From Comamonas aquatica NBRC 14918 (GTDB lineage Bacteria; Pseudomonadota; Gammaproteobacteria; Burkholderiales; Burkholderiaceae_C): DNA of 63,583 nucleotides. The translations under genes were made by a program, and so were the position numbers. Under the pieces are notes generated by a model. That model searched no databases. It had not been told where the DNA came from and saw only the letters and a program-made list of their open reading frames with translations. The stretch spans positions 1-63,583 of the forward strand of contig NZ_BBJR01000049.1 in NCBI RefSeq assembly GCF_000739875.1. Direction: 5' to 3'. Below, one piece after another: positions 7,402 through 15,171 of this stretch (position 1 is the first letter of the stretch; each line of letters starts with the position of its first letter).

Positions 7402-7445
7402 CCGCCGATAACAACCCAAGTACACAAAAAGCTAAGGAGACAACT

Positions 7446-7574
7446 ATGAAGCGATGCATCATCAAGGTCGCAGGTGCGTGTTACACGGCCTTGTTCCCTA
7501 GCACCTGTGCAGCACTGGAGGATGCATTGAAGCGATTCCCCGGCGCAACAGCAATCAGCGTGAAGGCGGCATAA
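7446..7574 (+). CDS. Phage microprotein, MKRCIIKV family, copy 1
   Basis: The 42-residue protein starts MKRCIIKVAG, with a strong AAGGAGA site. The pattern is a beta strand (CIIKVAG), a turn with LFPST, a helix (CAALEDALKRFP) and a final strand (TAISVKAA), that is, a minimal beta-alpha-beta unit. A close paralogue is encoded at 40945 outside the prophage, and a divergent one at 12316. Conservation of protein, Shine-Dalgarno and upstream box shows it is a real gene. Function unknown. Confidence 0.75.
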   Translation: MKRCIIKVAGACYTALFPSTCAALEDALKRFPGATAISVKAA

Positions 7575-7604
7575 GCACTCCTGCCGCACATTCCCCAGAA
7601 ACAG

Positions 7605-7627
7605 ACCCGCCCAGAGCGGGTTTTTTT
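7605..7627 (+). terminator. Terminator after microprotein gene
   Basis: ACCCGC / GCGGGT stem with a five-base loop and a run of seven T residues, 30 bp after the stop codon at 7574. Confidence 0.75.
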
Positions 7628-7920
7628 ACGCCCATTCGCGCACCACTTTAGGCCCCAGACCACCCGCGATAGGCGCGCGGCCCGACAGGGGTAAGTGTCG
7701 GGAATTCCAAGGTACAGCTGCCCACGCCGACAGCAAACGGTGTCAGATATTGATCTGACTAGGCCAAACCAGAATGGCAATTTATGAGACAGAAGAGCAT
7801 CGTGTGTGCAACAGCGCCACCTGCAGCGATATGCAGGGCGATTAGGCGGCCCTACTGACTGAGGCAAGACTCACGTTCCACGCGAGACATTCAGCAGCGG
7901 GACCACCCAATCGTTTTTAC

Positions 7921-7995
7921 AGCCGGGCCTGGGAGCCTCCTCCCTCCCTCTCTTCTATTCCCCAGGCGTGCCGAAAGGCACCGGCTATTTTTCTT
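7921..7995 (+). other. Three-way-junction RNA fold ending in a T-rich tract
   Basis: Nested complementary blocks are AGCCGG (7921-7926) with CCGGCT (7981-7986), GCCTGGG (7927-7933) with CCCAGGC (7961-7967), and TGCC-gaaa-GGCA (7969-7980, GNRA loop). The tract ATTTTTCTTT follows. The loop of the second helix is pyrimidine-rich. It lies in the 490-bp gene-free stretch 7575-8067, which also holds a small dyad GTCAGA/TCTGAC at 7742-7759. It may be a terminator or a regulatory RNA element. Confidence 0.45.
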
Positions 7996-8019
7996 TGCGG
8001 TCAGCAACTGCTGACTTTT

Positions 8020-8062
8020 GCCCGCCTCGCTTCACCGTGGGGCGGGCTTTTTCATTTGGAGA
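8020..8062 (+). terminator. Hairpin-T-SD linker before the 8068 gene
   Basis: GCCCGCC/GGGCGGGC stem (8020-8047) and five T residues run straight into the Shine-Dalgarno TTGGAGAA (8056-8062), with the ATG at 8068. Transcription would have to pass or start after this hairpin to express the gene. Confidence 0.6.
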
Positions 8063-8067
8063 ACGCA

Positions 8068-8271
8068 ATGAACTTCCGACGCCATCGCGGCCATGCCGGC
8101 GCCGCTGCATACGCACCTCGCACCTGGGCTGAGCAACGCGAAGAAATGGAGCTGATTCGTCAATGCGAGGAACAGCGCCTGGCGCGCCGCGCCGCCGCGG
8201 CCTCGCCCGAGCAGATCCGCCAAACCCTCAGCCAGCCCAGCAACGCAGTGGGCAGCGCTGACGCCTTCTGA
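8068..8271 (+). CDS. Small basic phage protein of unknown function
   Basis: The 67-residue protein starts MNFRRHRGHAGAAAY, placed six bases after GGAGAA. It is Arg/Ala-rich, with a charged helix (WAEQREEMELIRQCEEQRLARR) and the segment SPEQIRQTLSQP. The next gene begins 9 bp later. No family was recognised. Confidence 0.6.
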   Translation: MNFRRHRGHAGAAAYAPRTWAEQREEMELIRQCEEQRLARRAAAASPEQIRQTLSQPSNAVGSADAF

Positions 8272-8280
8272 GGGTCTGCC

Positions 8281-8403
8281 ATGGAAACCGCCCTCGCCCT
8301 CATGGCGGCCTTCTGCATTGCCATCGGGCTCAGCGCCCTGGCTGCAGCCGAGAGCTGGCCCGACCCCATCACCGAAAGCGAACCATGCACGACAAGTACA
8401 TGA
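8281..8403 (+). CDS. Single-pass membrane microprotein
   Basis: This 40-residue protein starts METALALMAAFCIAIGL. One hydrophobic segment covers about residues 3-23, followed by a short acidic tail containing WPDPITESE. Its TGA overlaps the next start as ATGA (8400-8403). A tail-anchored or signal-anchored phage membrane peptide is the plain reading. It is too short for a family call. Confidence 0.5.
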   Translation: METALALMAAFCIAIGLSALAAAESWPDPITESEPCTTST

Positions 8404-8861
8404 CCCTGTCTGAGCTGAACGAGCAGTTGCACTTCTGCTGGGTGGATGCCGAGAAGCTGGCCAGCATGGGCTTTCTGCCCGTGGTGCTGACCAAGGTGGA
8501 ACGGGATGCCCTGGACGAAGCCACCCACCGCAAGTGGCGCAACGCCAAGCTCTACCCCATCAGCAAGTTGCAGGACATCCGCGCTACCATCGGTGCCTCA
8601 ATGCGTGATGCCTGCTGCGAGATGCGCCTGCTGGGCCGCGAACTGGCCAATGCCGAGACCGAGCTGCCAAACGGGCGTTCGATCATCGTGGAGGTAGAGC
8701 CAGGTCAAACCACCGTGTCCCTGGACGATGGGGAGGTGAAGCTCACCATCACCGCGCCAGACCGCCCCCTGCACGCTGCGGTGCGCTACGCCATCCAGTG
8801 CGCCCTGGCCGAAGCCGCCACGGCCGAGCGCAGCAGCGCGCAGCCACATCAAAAACAATAG
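8400..8861 (+). CDS. Phage protein of unknown function
   Basis: The protein is about 153 residues. ATG 8400 is preferred because of the ATGA overlap with the microprotein before it. ATG 8385 in the same frame is the alternative. The N-terminal part (MTLSELNEQLHFCWVDAEKLASMGF) looks like a helix-turn-helix recognition region. The C-terminal part has beta-rich segments (IIVEVEPGQTTVSL, EVKLTITAP). The stop codon lies inside a dispersed ATAGC-type palindrome. No known family was recognised. Confidence 0.6.
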   Translation: MTLSELNEQLHFCWVDAEKLASMGFLPVVLTKVERDALDEATHRKWRNAKLYPISKLQDIRATIGASMRDACCEMRLLGRELANAETELPNGRSIIVEVEPGQTTVSLDDGEVKLTITAPDRPLHAAVRYAIQCALAEAATAERSSAQPHQKQ

Positions 8862-8899
8862 CTATAAGCGCTTACCCAACAGGCGCAAGCACCGAATTT
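8857..8899. repeat. Dispersed ATAGC...GCGC palindrome, prophage copy
   Basis: The block has ATAGC, AAGCGCTT, AGGCGC and a terminal CCGAATTT, the same layout as copies at 23773, 27861, 37550 and 52771. It supplies the stop codon of the preceding gene and abuts the next ATG at 8900. Confidence 0.55.
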
Positions 8900-9067
8900 A
8901 TGCAACAACAAGAAAAGACCATCCCCATGGCCAGCAGCACCGCGCCGGCCAAGCCCGGCTGCCAGGGTTGCGGCCAGTGCAAGTGCAGCGCCCCAGCCCC
9001 TGCATCCCAGCCCGTCACCTGGGAGCGCAAGAACCCCGACGACACCGAAGGCGGCGGAACCAATTAA
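8900..9067 (+). CDS. Cys-rich phage microprotein
   Basis: The protein is 55 residues from ATG 8900, or 46 from ATG 8927. A cluster CQGCGQCKC (about residues 19-27) could bind a metal ion. The remainder is Pro/Ala-rich with an acidic tail. No strong Shine-Dalgarno is visible before either start. It lies between an unknown phage gene and the DNA methyltransferase. Confidence 0.45.
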   Translation: MQQQEKTIPMASSTAPAKPGCQGCGQCKCSAPAPASQPVTWERKNPDDTEGGGTN

Positions 9068-9088
9068 CCACCACCTGAGAGCACCTCA

Positions 9089-10198
9089 ATGAGCTACCAC
9101 AAAAGACGACTGGCGCGGCTCGATGAGCAAGAACACAGCGCAGATGCGGATCAACTTGGCAAAAGATCAACCCCAGAAGTTGCAGCGGGTAACGTGGAGA
9201 TCTATGATCTCCCACAAATGAAAACTACTGTTCGTCCCGCCCCCGCTTTGTCTGTATACAAAACTGCCTCCCGCACTGCGCAGTGGCTTTCATCCAAGCC
9301 CAGAGACGGCTCTGCCGTTCTGTTCCATGGCAGCTGTGAGGGTCTACTGAGCGCATTGCCTGACGCATCCATTGATTTAGTTGTCACCTCACCGCCTTAT
9401 TGCATGGGGAAAGCTTACGAAAAGCGTGGAGACGGGATTGACGACTTTGTCGCCAATCACAAATTGATATTGCCGGAAGTTTGCCGAATTCTTAAACCTG
9501 GAGGCAGCCTGTGCTGGCAAGTGGGCCTTCATGTACAAGAAGGCGTATCAACCCCGCTGGACTATCTTGTTTACGACATTATGCGAAACATAGATGGCAT
9601 GAAATTGCGCAACCGCATTGCTTGGACTTTTGGCCATGGCCTTCATTGCCGCACGCGCTTCAGCGGTCGTCACGAAACTGTGCTCTGGTTTACTAAGGGA
9701 GATGACTACACATTCGATCTTGATGCTATCCGAATTCCTCAAAAATACCCTGGAAAGCAGCACACAAGTGGCCCCAAGAAGGGGCAGCCAAGTGGAAATC
9801 CGGCAGGGAAGAATCCAGGTGATGTCTGGGATATCCCTAACGTAAATTCAAATCATGTCGAGAAAACAGAGCATCCATGCCAATTTCCCGTTGGGTTGGT
9901 ACAACGACTGGTACGAGCTTTAACAAAGCCCGGAGACATAGTTCTGGATCCCTTCTGCGGCGTCGCATCTAGCGGCGTCGCCACAGTAGTTGAGGGACGA
10001 TCCTTTATTGGAGCAGAGCTCGATAACGCCTACATCCAGATTGGCAAAAATCGCCTGAAAGATGCACAGAATGGCAAAGCAAGATTCCGACCTGCTGATC
10101 GTGCGATACACCAACCAAGTCCAACTTCGATAGTTGGTCGGCGGCCCGAGAACTTCGCGTCTGCAGCATCCGACTTACGTTATCCGTTCGCCTTATAG
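9089..10198 (+). CDS. DNA methyltransferase, TSPPY beta-class
   Basis: The 369-residue protein has catalytic motif IV TSPPY at about residues 99-103. The S-adenosylmethionine motif (LDPFCGVASSG) comes later, at about 286, which is the beta-class order. TSPPY is typical of N4-cytosine enzymes but also occurs in some N6-adenine enzymes. Residues 1-70 are a charged extension, and the insert around 225-255 (GPKKGQPSGNPAGKNPGDVW) resembles the target-recognition loop of this group. It ends with a 6-bp tail-to-tail overlap with the DGQHR gene on the other strand. It may modify phage DNA against host restriction or protect it from the facing nuclease-like protein. Confidence 0.85.
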   Translation: MSYHKRRLARLDEQEHSADADQLGKRSTPEVAAGNVEIYDLPQMKTTVRPAPALSVYKTASRTAQWLSSKPRDGSAVLFHGSCEGLLSALPDASIDLVVTSPPYCMGKAYEKRGDGIDDFVANHKLILPEVCRILKPGGSLCWQVGLHVQEGVSTPLDYLVYDIMRNIDGMKLRNRIAWTFGHGLHCRTRFSGRHETVLWFTKGDDYTFDLDAIRIPQKYPGKQHTSGPKKGQPSGNPAGKNPGDVWDIPNVNSNHVEKTEHPCQFPVGLVQRLVRALTKPGDIVLDPFCGVASSGVATVVEGRSFIGAELDNAYIQIGKNRLKDAQNGKARFRPADRAIHQPSPTSIVGRRPENFASAASDLRYPFAL

Positions 10199-11986
10199 GC
10201 TGCTTCTTTTAACAACACGGGGCTTAGATTTCGGCTCCAATTCAGGAGACTGTATAGAGAGCGTTGCCATCAAATCAGTTGCAAGCCTCGCCCATGCGCT
10301 ACTTGAGTAATTCTTGAAAGGGAAATTATCTATATCTTCAAACAATTTTTTATAGTCAATACTGGCTGGAGTCATTTTATTTTTAACCAATCGATCCATA
10401 AGCAAAAGAAAGCCGCCAACTACGGTGGTTGAAAGAATGCCACCACTCGGCACAGACTTCCATTTATGCTTTAAATGTGAAGCAGCCCCTTGAAGTAGTC
10501 GCTTAAGTTGATCTACACTGTAATTTACAAACTCTTCTCTATCTATTTCATTACGCAAATCACGACTGCCCGTATTATCCCAAGTTTGGTAGAATGCACT
10601 TCTTGGTTTAGTGAGAGACTCAACTACATATGGACCAAGTGATGCCGATGCAATTTTATCTGGTGGATCAAACTGAGACATTGACATTTTCCCAGCAAGC
10701 GGGCCTTCTTTCGACAATCTAATTACAATAAGGCGTGCAATCGCAGTACTACTCTCTGGATTGATAATTGTTTCCAGATCTTGTCGCAATTGTGGGTTAA
10801 CAGGACTTTGGTTGTTGTTAATCCCAAGAAATATTTCTGCCTCAAACTTCGCGCGCATCTCAGCTGAATACGATGGCGGGAAAATAATTCCTGTTACCAG
10901 CAGATTTTGACGTACTCTCAGACGGTCGATAGCCGCCTCTGTCGCACCTGAACCTTCGTAATAAGACAAGATTCGATGTTGCCCATCTACAATACCTACG
11001 GTCCCGAGTTCTAGTGGTAGCTGCAATTGCACTAAAGTCTTGTTAGACAAGGCCTCTGGAGCAACCGGCAGCATCGATTTACTGTCCATAAGCTGTGCCG
11101 TAGACGGTAATGTCACCACGAGATTGTTTATAAAAACCTTACCATTGTCAGCCAAGTACTCGCGCATTGCCACAAGCTTTTCCGCTTTAACGAAACGTTG
11201 GTAAGACAAGTCGGGGTCCTCCCATCCGTCACGACGCAAGACATAAGATCGTGAAATCAATGCTTGTGGATCCGCATAAAACGAAACCACAGCGAATCCA
11301 GGCGGATAACTAGTGTGGGCTGCCGGCAGGGCAAAAGCAGGAAAGCTGTTTAATGAGACACTACTGCCTGATATTCGCGCTTGCCCTGTTTGATGAAGCG
11401 CAATTCCAAGATATTTTAATAACTCAAACTTTGCAGAGCGTTCGATAGTTTCGACTAGGGATGTAAAGTACTTGGCTTGTGCCCTAGTGAGTATCAAGAA
11501 TGGTTCAGTCGAACCCATATCAATATCTGCCATTTCAGAAAAATAGATATGGCGCACCTCTAAATCATGCTGACCATAAGAGGTACCAATCGCGTCTAAT
11601 AGCGATTTACTTCTTGAATTAAAAACGGTAAAAAAACTATCGAAATCAGCGGCAATTCTGCCATGAAAAACGATTTTGTTTGTGCAATGTTTAGTTGGGT
11701 GTGCTTCAGTAGTTTCCTCACAAAGGAGGACAACATTCTCCCAAACAAATATATGATCAATCTCGCCCGCTCTACCTCCAACCTGGAAATGCAAATTATC
11801 CGATTCGACGTGCTTAAAGCCAGCACCCTCGAAAATTCTTCGGAGAATAGATTTCGAGGATGAAAACCCTGTGGCAGAGGAATTATCTTTCGGAGCTAAC
11901 TTCCGACTCTTTGCTTGGATCGGTGCTTGCGTTTTCTTTATTGCTTTCAATGGCGGCTTTGCCACCGCTTTTTTTTGTGCTCGCAC
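10193..11986 (-). CDS. DGQHR-domain (DndB-like) protein with possible nuclease-like N-terminus
   Basis: This 597-residue protein starts at GTG 11986, with a Lys-rich tail (1-35). Around residues 70-95, GRAGEIDHIFV followed by VVLLCEETTE resembles the core strands of a PD-(D/E)XK nuclease. Residues about 280-420 hold the DGQHR motif (VDGQHRILSYYEG) and the FLGINNNQSPVNP segment, both typical of DGQHR/DndB proteins. Base composition is clearly more AT-rich than neighbouring genes, a sign of transfer. It converges on the methyltransferase. DndB proteins regulate DNA phosphorothioation, but other DGQHR proteins sit in unrelated defence loci. The specific role is inferred. Confidence 0.75.
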   Translation of the reverse strand: MRAQKKAVAKPPLKAIKKTQAPIQAKSRKLAPKDNSSATGFSSSKSILRRIFEGAGFKHVESDNLHFQVGGRAGEIDHIFVWENVVLLCEETTEAHPTKHCTNKIVFHGRIAADFDSFFTVFNSRSKSLLDAIGTSYGQHDLEVRHIYFSEMADIDMGSTEPFLILTRAQAKYFTSLVETIERSAKFELLKYLGIALHQTGQARISGSSVSLNSFPAFALPAAHTSYPPGFAVVSFYADPQALISRSYVLRRDGWEDPDLSYQRFVKAEKLVAMREYLADNGKVFINNLVVTLPSTAQLMDSKSMLPVAPEALSNKTLVQLQLPLELGTVGIVDGQHRILSYYEGSGATEAAIDRLRVRQNLLVTGIIFPPSYSAEMRAKFEAEIFLGINNNQSPVNPQLRQDLETIINPESSTAIARLIVIRLSKEGPLAGKMSMSQFDPPDKIASASLGPYVVESLTKPRSAFYQTWDNTGSRDLRNEIDREEFVNYSVDQLKRLLQGAASHLKHKWKSVPSGGILSTTVVGGFLLLMDRLVKNKMTPASIDYKKLFEDIDNFPFKNYSSSAWARLATDLMATLSIQSPELEPKSKPRVVKRSSL

Positions 11987-12275
11987 ACTAACCCTTTCAC
12001 ATCATTCGTATCGGATTGATCTCAACCAGAAGAGTGCTGTCTTTTGCAACAGCCCAGCTGAGCATTTTGACTCATTTTGAAACAAAAGACTCAATAGACC
12101 AAGCGCCCTCCGCAAACACCAAGATACAGATGGACTTCAACTGAATGAGCAACTATCTATACACCTAGTGAAGGAAGCGAGCGAACTACGCCTAGTTGGC
12201 TGCGCCGCAGTGCATGCCCGCACGACAACCCAGGCCCGCCCACCGCAGGCCTCCCCAATGGCTACATCCCAACAT
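11987..12275. other. AT-rich divergent intergenic region
   Basis: No gene was seen. The stretch must hold the promoter of the DGQHR gene (minus strand) and possibly one for the rightward microgenes. It is AT-rich to about 12170, like the DGQHR gene, then returns to phage-like GC content. No clear operator dyad was found. Confidence 0.5.
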
Positions 12276-12309
12276 CCCGCCACTGTGCGGGCTTCTCTCA
12301 TTCTGGAGA
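12276..12309 (+). terminator. Hairpin-T-SD linker before the 12316 gene
   Basis: CCCGC (12276-12280) pairs with GCGGG (12287-12291). A T-rich tract runs into CTGGAGA (12303-12309), with the ATG at 12316. It has the same order of parts as the linkers at 8020, 15172, 16059 and 16729. Confidence 0.55.
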
Positions 12310-12315
12310 CCCAGC

Positions 12316-12453
12316 ATGCGATTCATCGTCAAGTTCGGCAAACAGACCATCCCCCACGTGCATTTCCCAGACAACCGCACCGCGCGCGCCTGGGCCAATG
12401 CGTGTTTCCCAGACCGCCCCGCCGCCTGCAGCGTTGTGGGCGTCAAAGCCTGA
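12316..12453 (+). CDS. Phage microprotein, divergent member of the MKRCIIKV-like group
   Basis: The 45-residue protein starts MRFIVKFGKQ with GGAGA upstream. It shares the layout of the 7446 and 40945 products: a first strand (FIVKFG), an FP turn, a helix (TARAWANACFP) and a last strand ending GVKA. Sequence identity is low, so relatedness rests on pattern. It lies between two hairpin linkers. Function unknown. Confidence 0.6.
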   Translation: MRFIVKFGKQTIPHVHFPDNRTARAWANACFPDRPAACSVVGVKA

Positions 12454-12465
12454 TCACCACCACCG

Positions 12466-12488
12466 GCCCGCCCTGCGCGGGCTTTTTT
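12466..12488 (+). terminator. Terminator-like hairpin after the 12316 gene
   Basis: GCCCGC (12466-12471) and GCGGGC (12477-12482) with six T residues. The next Shine-Dalgarno is about 30 bp further on, before ATG 12526. Confidence 0.7.
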
Positions 12489-12525
12489 GTGCAACGAGTC
12501 AGCCGCACATCGAATTGAGGACCCC

Positions 12526-13017
12526 ATGAGCGAGACATCCACCCCACACCCAGCACACCTTGCCATCAACCTGCAGCGTGAATGCGTCCAGATGAAGGTG
12601 CGCCGCGAAACCCTGCGCGCCGAGGCCAGCGAACTGCGCAAGCAAGCCAAGACCGCCGTGTTGAAAGCAGACGCCTTCGCCATGCGCGCCAAAGCCAAGC
12701 CCTTGAGCGACGAGGCCCAGACCATCAAGGTCCAGATGGGCAAGACCAGCAAGGCGTTTTTGGAGCAGGCCCAGCATGCGCACGCCCTGCTGACCAAGCG
12801 CATGCCCGACGGCTGGTGCCAGTGGGGTGTCGTAAAAACCCGCGCCTACGCCACCTGCCTGGACATCGTGGCCACCCAGCTGCAGCGCGTGCACCCAGCC
12901 CCTGCCGTGGTTGCCCTGGCCCTGCAGCACGTCCTGTCGCACGAAAGCTGGACCGACCACACCATGGCCCAACTGGCCACCACCAAGGCCAACGCCAAGG
13001 AAATCCCACTGAACTGA
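12526..13017 (+). CDS. Phage protein of unknown function
   Basis: The 163-residue protein starts MSETSTPHPAHLAIN, with TTGAGGA upstream. Residues about 15-85 form a long charged helix (MKVRRETLRAEASELRKQAK and on) that could be a coiled coil. The C-terminal part is helical with conserved-looking WCQWGVVKTRAYATC. The next gene starts 8 bp downstream. No catalytic motif seen. Confidence 0.6.
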   Translation: MSETSTPHPAHLAINLQRECVQMKVRRETLRAEASELRKQAKTAVLKADAFAMRAKAKPLSDEAQTIKVQMGKTSKAFLEQAQHAHALLTKRMPDGWCQWGVVKTRAYATCLDIVATQLQRVHPAPAVVALALQHVLSHESWTDHTMAQLATTKANAKEIPLN

Positions 13018-13025
13018 CACAAGCC

Positions 13026-13367
13026 ATGCCACCCAAAGCCCACGACCCCTTCAACACCGCCAAGCCGCACACCAAGGGCGTGCGCCGCTCCCCCATCCAC
13101 ATCGAAGACCTGGAGGTGGCCGACGATCCCCCGCCACAAAAGCGCAGCCTGGGCCCAGGCCGCTACGACGAGCTGTTCGCGTCCATGAAGCCCGGACAGT
13201 GCATCAAGTGCGAGCCCGAGCACACCGGCGCGATCGGTAACGCACTGCGCCACTGGATCAAGCGCAAGCGCAAAAAGAACCTGGCCGTCAAAGCGGCCAG
13301 CCACTACCCGGGGTGCAAAGAAAACTTGGGGCGCGTTTGGCTGCTCAGCACCCAGGCCCCCAGCTGA
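13026..13367 (+). CDS. Small basic phage protein of unknown function
   Basis: This 113-residue protein starts MPPKAHDPFNTAK. The N-terminal 45 residues are disordered-looking and Pro/Lys-rich. The C-terminal part (GRYDELFASMKPGQCIKCEP and HWIKRKRKKNLAVKAASHY) is strongly basic and could contact nucleic acid. The pattern is like a small DNA-binding phage accessory protein, but no family was identified. Confidence 0.6.
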   Translation: MPPKAHDPFNTAKPHTKGVRRSPIHIEDLEVADDPPPQKRSLGPGRYDELFASMKPGQCIKCEPEHTGAIGNALRHWIKRKRKKNLAVKAASHYPGCKENLGRVWLLSTQAPS

Positions 13368-13370
13368 CCA

Positions 13371-13631
13371 TCAGGCACTAAGCGGCACGCGCGTGCCGTC
13401 CTTTGAGATCATGGCGTCCCCTTCAGCGGACAGCACCACCGGCACGCCCAGGAACTCTTGCTCCCAGTCGGGGTACTTCTTGAAGTTCATGGTGTCGTTG
13501 ACCAGCTTGCGCGCAGCCACCAGCGCTTCCAGCGTGACCTGGGTCAGCTCAAACCGCTGGGGGTATGCGTTGTCGTTCGCCTTCCAGTGCTCACGCAGGG
13601 CACTGACCATGGAGTCGTAGATGTTGGCCAT
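13371..13631 (-). CDS. Phage protein of unknown function, leftward
   Basis: The 86-residue protein starts MANIYDSMVSALREHW. It has a helical N-terminal half and a beta-rich end containing FLGVPVVLS and MISKDGTRVPL. It is oriented against the surrounding rightward genes and ends 4 bp from the stop of the gene before. No family was recognised. Confidence 0.55.
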   Translation of the reverse strand: MANIYDSMVSALREHWKANDNAYPQRFELTQVTLEALVAARKLVNDTMNFKKYPDWEQEFLGVPVVLSAEGDAMISKDGTRVPLSA

Positions 13632-13764
13632 GGGCGAAGTCTACGCTCAGCAACCCCACCAGATCAGATGAACCAGGGCTCTAGCACCCGTAAACTCATT
13701 TCGGTGCGGTTCGCAAAATTGCGGCCCCTGGAACTGAACAAACGAGCAAGGAGGGGGAGTGACA

Positions 13765-15132
13765 ATGACATTGGAGAAAGGGCCGACTGGCCGGATTAAA
13801 GGTCTTCGCAAACTGCTTGAGGGCATCACCAAAGAGGATGTCCTCCAAGCTATTGCAAGCTTTAACGTTGACGAAGCAGCGGATCATGGCTTTGCGGAGT
13901 CCACGGATTTCGACCTCGTGCATGACGGGCGCCGTTTCCCGCCCAAAGCCATATTCGGGTTGGCTGCAGCCAGAACAATCGGCAGACCGCTCACGTCGTC
14001 CGAGTTCTCTGGGGGTGATAGCTCTCCATGCTTTGCCGTTCTTCGTGCACTCGGCTTCACTGTTGAAAGAAAGCGAACCTCGGAGGTGATGCCATCTGCT
14101 GGCTCCTCACTGCTACGGCTACAGGCCTATAACCGCGAAGAGATTGCTCGGGTCTTTGAACCTGACGCGAAATTCACCCCAGGGGCGGGACGCTGGGGCA
14201 TGCCGGGCATCGTTGAGTCACCACGGGACAGTGGCAATTTCGTCTTCATGGTGACGCTGGGTAAGCCAGACGCTAGCAACCCATATCAAGACGCGCTTAC
14301 GCTGGATGGCCGACTCATCTGGGAATCGCAGACCCAACAGGGCTTTGATTCGCCAACGATTCGCAAGCTGCTGGTCCATGACCCTATCGTGAACAACGTT
14401 CACTTGTTCTTGCGCGCTCAAAAGGGTGACAAGTACACGTACTTTGGCCTGCTCAGCTACTTCTCCCACGATCCGAACAAGCAAAACCCTGTCCATTTCA
14501 TTTGGACTGTTCAGAACTGGGACATTGATCAGGACCAGTTGAAGCGCTTGGGCATCCCTGCCCTGCCACCACTGGACCCAGCGTTTTCACTGTCACCACC
14601 CATGCCTGTGACTGCGTCGCTCTCACGGACTGAACCGCCTGCGATCAAAGCGAAACCAAGCACAGGCCCTCGGTCTAAGAAGAAGTCATCGGGTGGAGAA
14701 GTGGATTGGGCTGCCCGCGACCTTAGAAATAGGCAACTGGGCCTGCAGGGCGAAAAGCTGGTTGTGCAGTACGAGATCAGCAGGCTGAAGGCTGCAGGAC
14801 GATCGGACCTGGCGAATAAAGTCCAACACGTGGCCCTCACAGACAGCGCTGCCGGCTACGACATTGCTTCGTTTCACTTAGATGGGAGACCAAAACGCAT
14901 CGAGGTGAAGGCCACTCAGGGACCAGCATCTACGCCCTTCTACATTTCGATGAATGAGGTCTTGGCTTCGCGGGATGACGTGAGCTGCTTCTCGATTTAC
15001 CGCGTTTTTGGTCTTAAACCAGATAACGAAGAAGTCCAGTTCTTTGAGCTCGAAGGCGACGTTGAAGACCACTGCGGCCTTGACCCGGTGAGCTTCAGGG
15101 CTACGCCTGGAGCCAACCAAACAGACCTTTGA
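13765..15132 (+). CDS. Restriction-like protein: ScoMcrA-N / DUF3427 / DUF3883 nuclease
   Basis: The protein is about 455 residues. AAGGAGG sits 10 bp before ATG 13765 and 4 bp before GTG 13759, so either start is possible. Residues about 12-100 resemble the ScoMcrA N-terminal head (ITKEDVLQAI, HDGRRFPPKAIFGLA). About 125-275 match a DUF3427-like beta-rich domain (TPGAGRWGMPGIV, DGRLIWESQTQQ). About 325-440 match DUF3883, a PD-(D/E)XK fold, with LGLQGEKLVVQYE, GYDIASF and IEVKAT giving the acidic and Glu-x-Lys positions. This domain order suggests a type IV, modification-sensing restriction enzyme, so a prophage-carried defence gene against modified phage DNA is likely. Confidence 0.75.
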   Translation: MTLEKGPTGRIKGLRKLLEGITKEDVLQAIASFNVDEAADHGFAESTDFDLVHDGRRFPPKAIFGLAAARTIGRPLTSSEFSGGDSSPCFAVLRALGFTVERKRTSEVMPSAGSSLLRLQAYNREEIARVFEPDAKFTPGAGRWGMPGIVESPRDSGNFVFMVTLGKPDASNPYQDALTLDGRLIWESQTQQGFDSPTIRKLLVHDPIVNNVHLFLRAQKGDKYTYFGLLSYFSHDPNKQNPVHFIWTVQNWDIDQDQLKRLGIPALPPLDPAFSLSPPMPVTASLSRTEPPAIKAKPSTGPRSKKKSSGGEVDWAARDLRNRQLGLQGEKLVVQYEISRLKAAGRSDLANKVQHVALTDSAAGYDIASFHLDGRPKRIEVKATQGPASTPFYISMNEVLASRDDVSCFSIYRVFGLKPDNEEVQFFELEGDVEDHCGLDPVSFRATPGANQTDL

Positions 15133-15171
15133 TCGATCAGCGCTAGCAAAGCATTAACACCATCCCCACCA

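Noticed and set aside
7180-7449. An 89-codon frame in the PL leader
   Set aside because: It overlaps the microprotein gene at 7446, has no ribosome site, and its sequence lacks protein-like pattern. The hairpins in the same stretch argue for an untranslated RNA.
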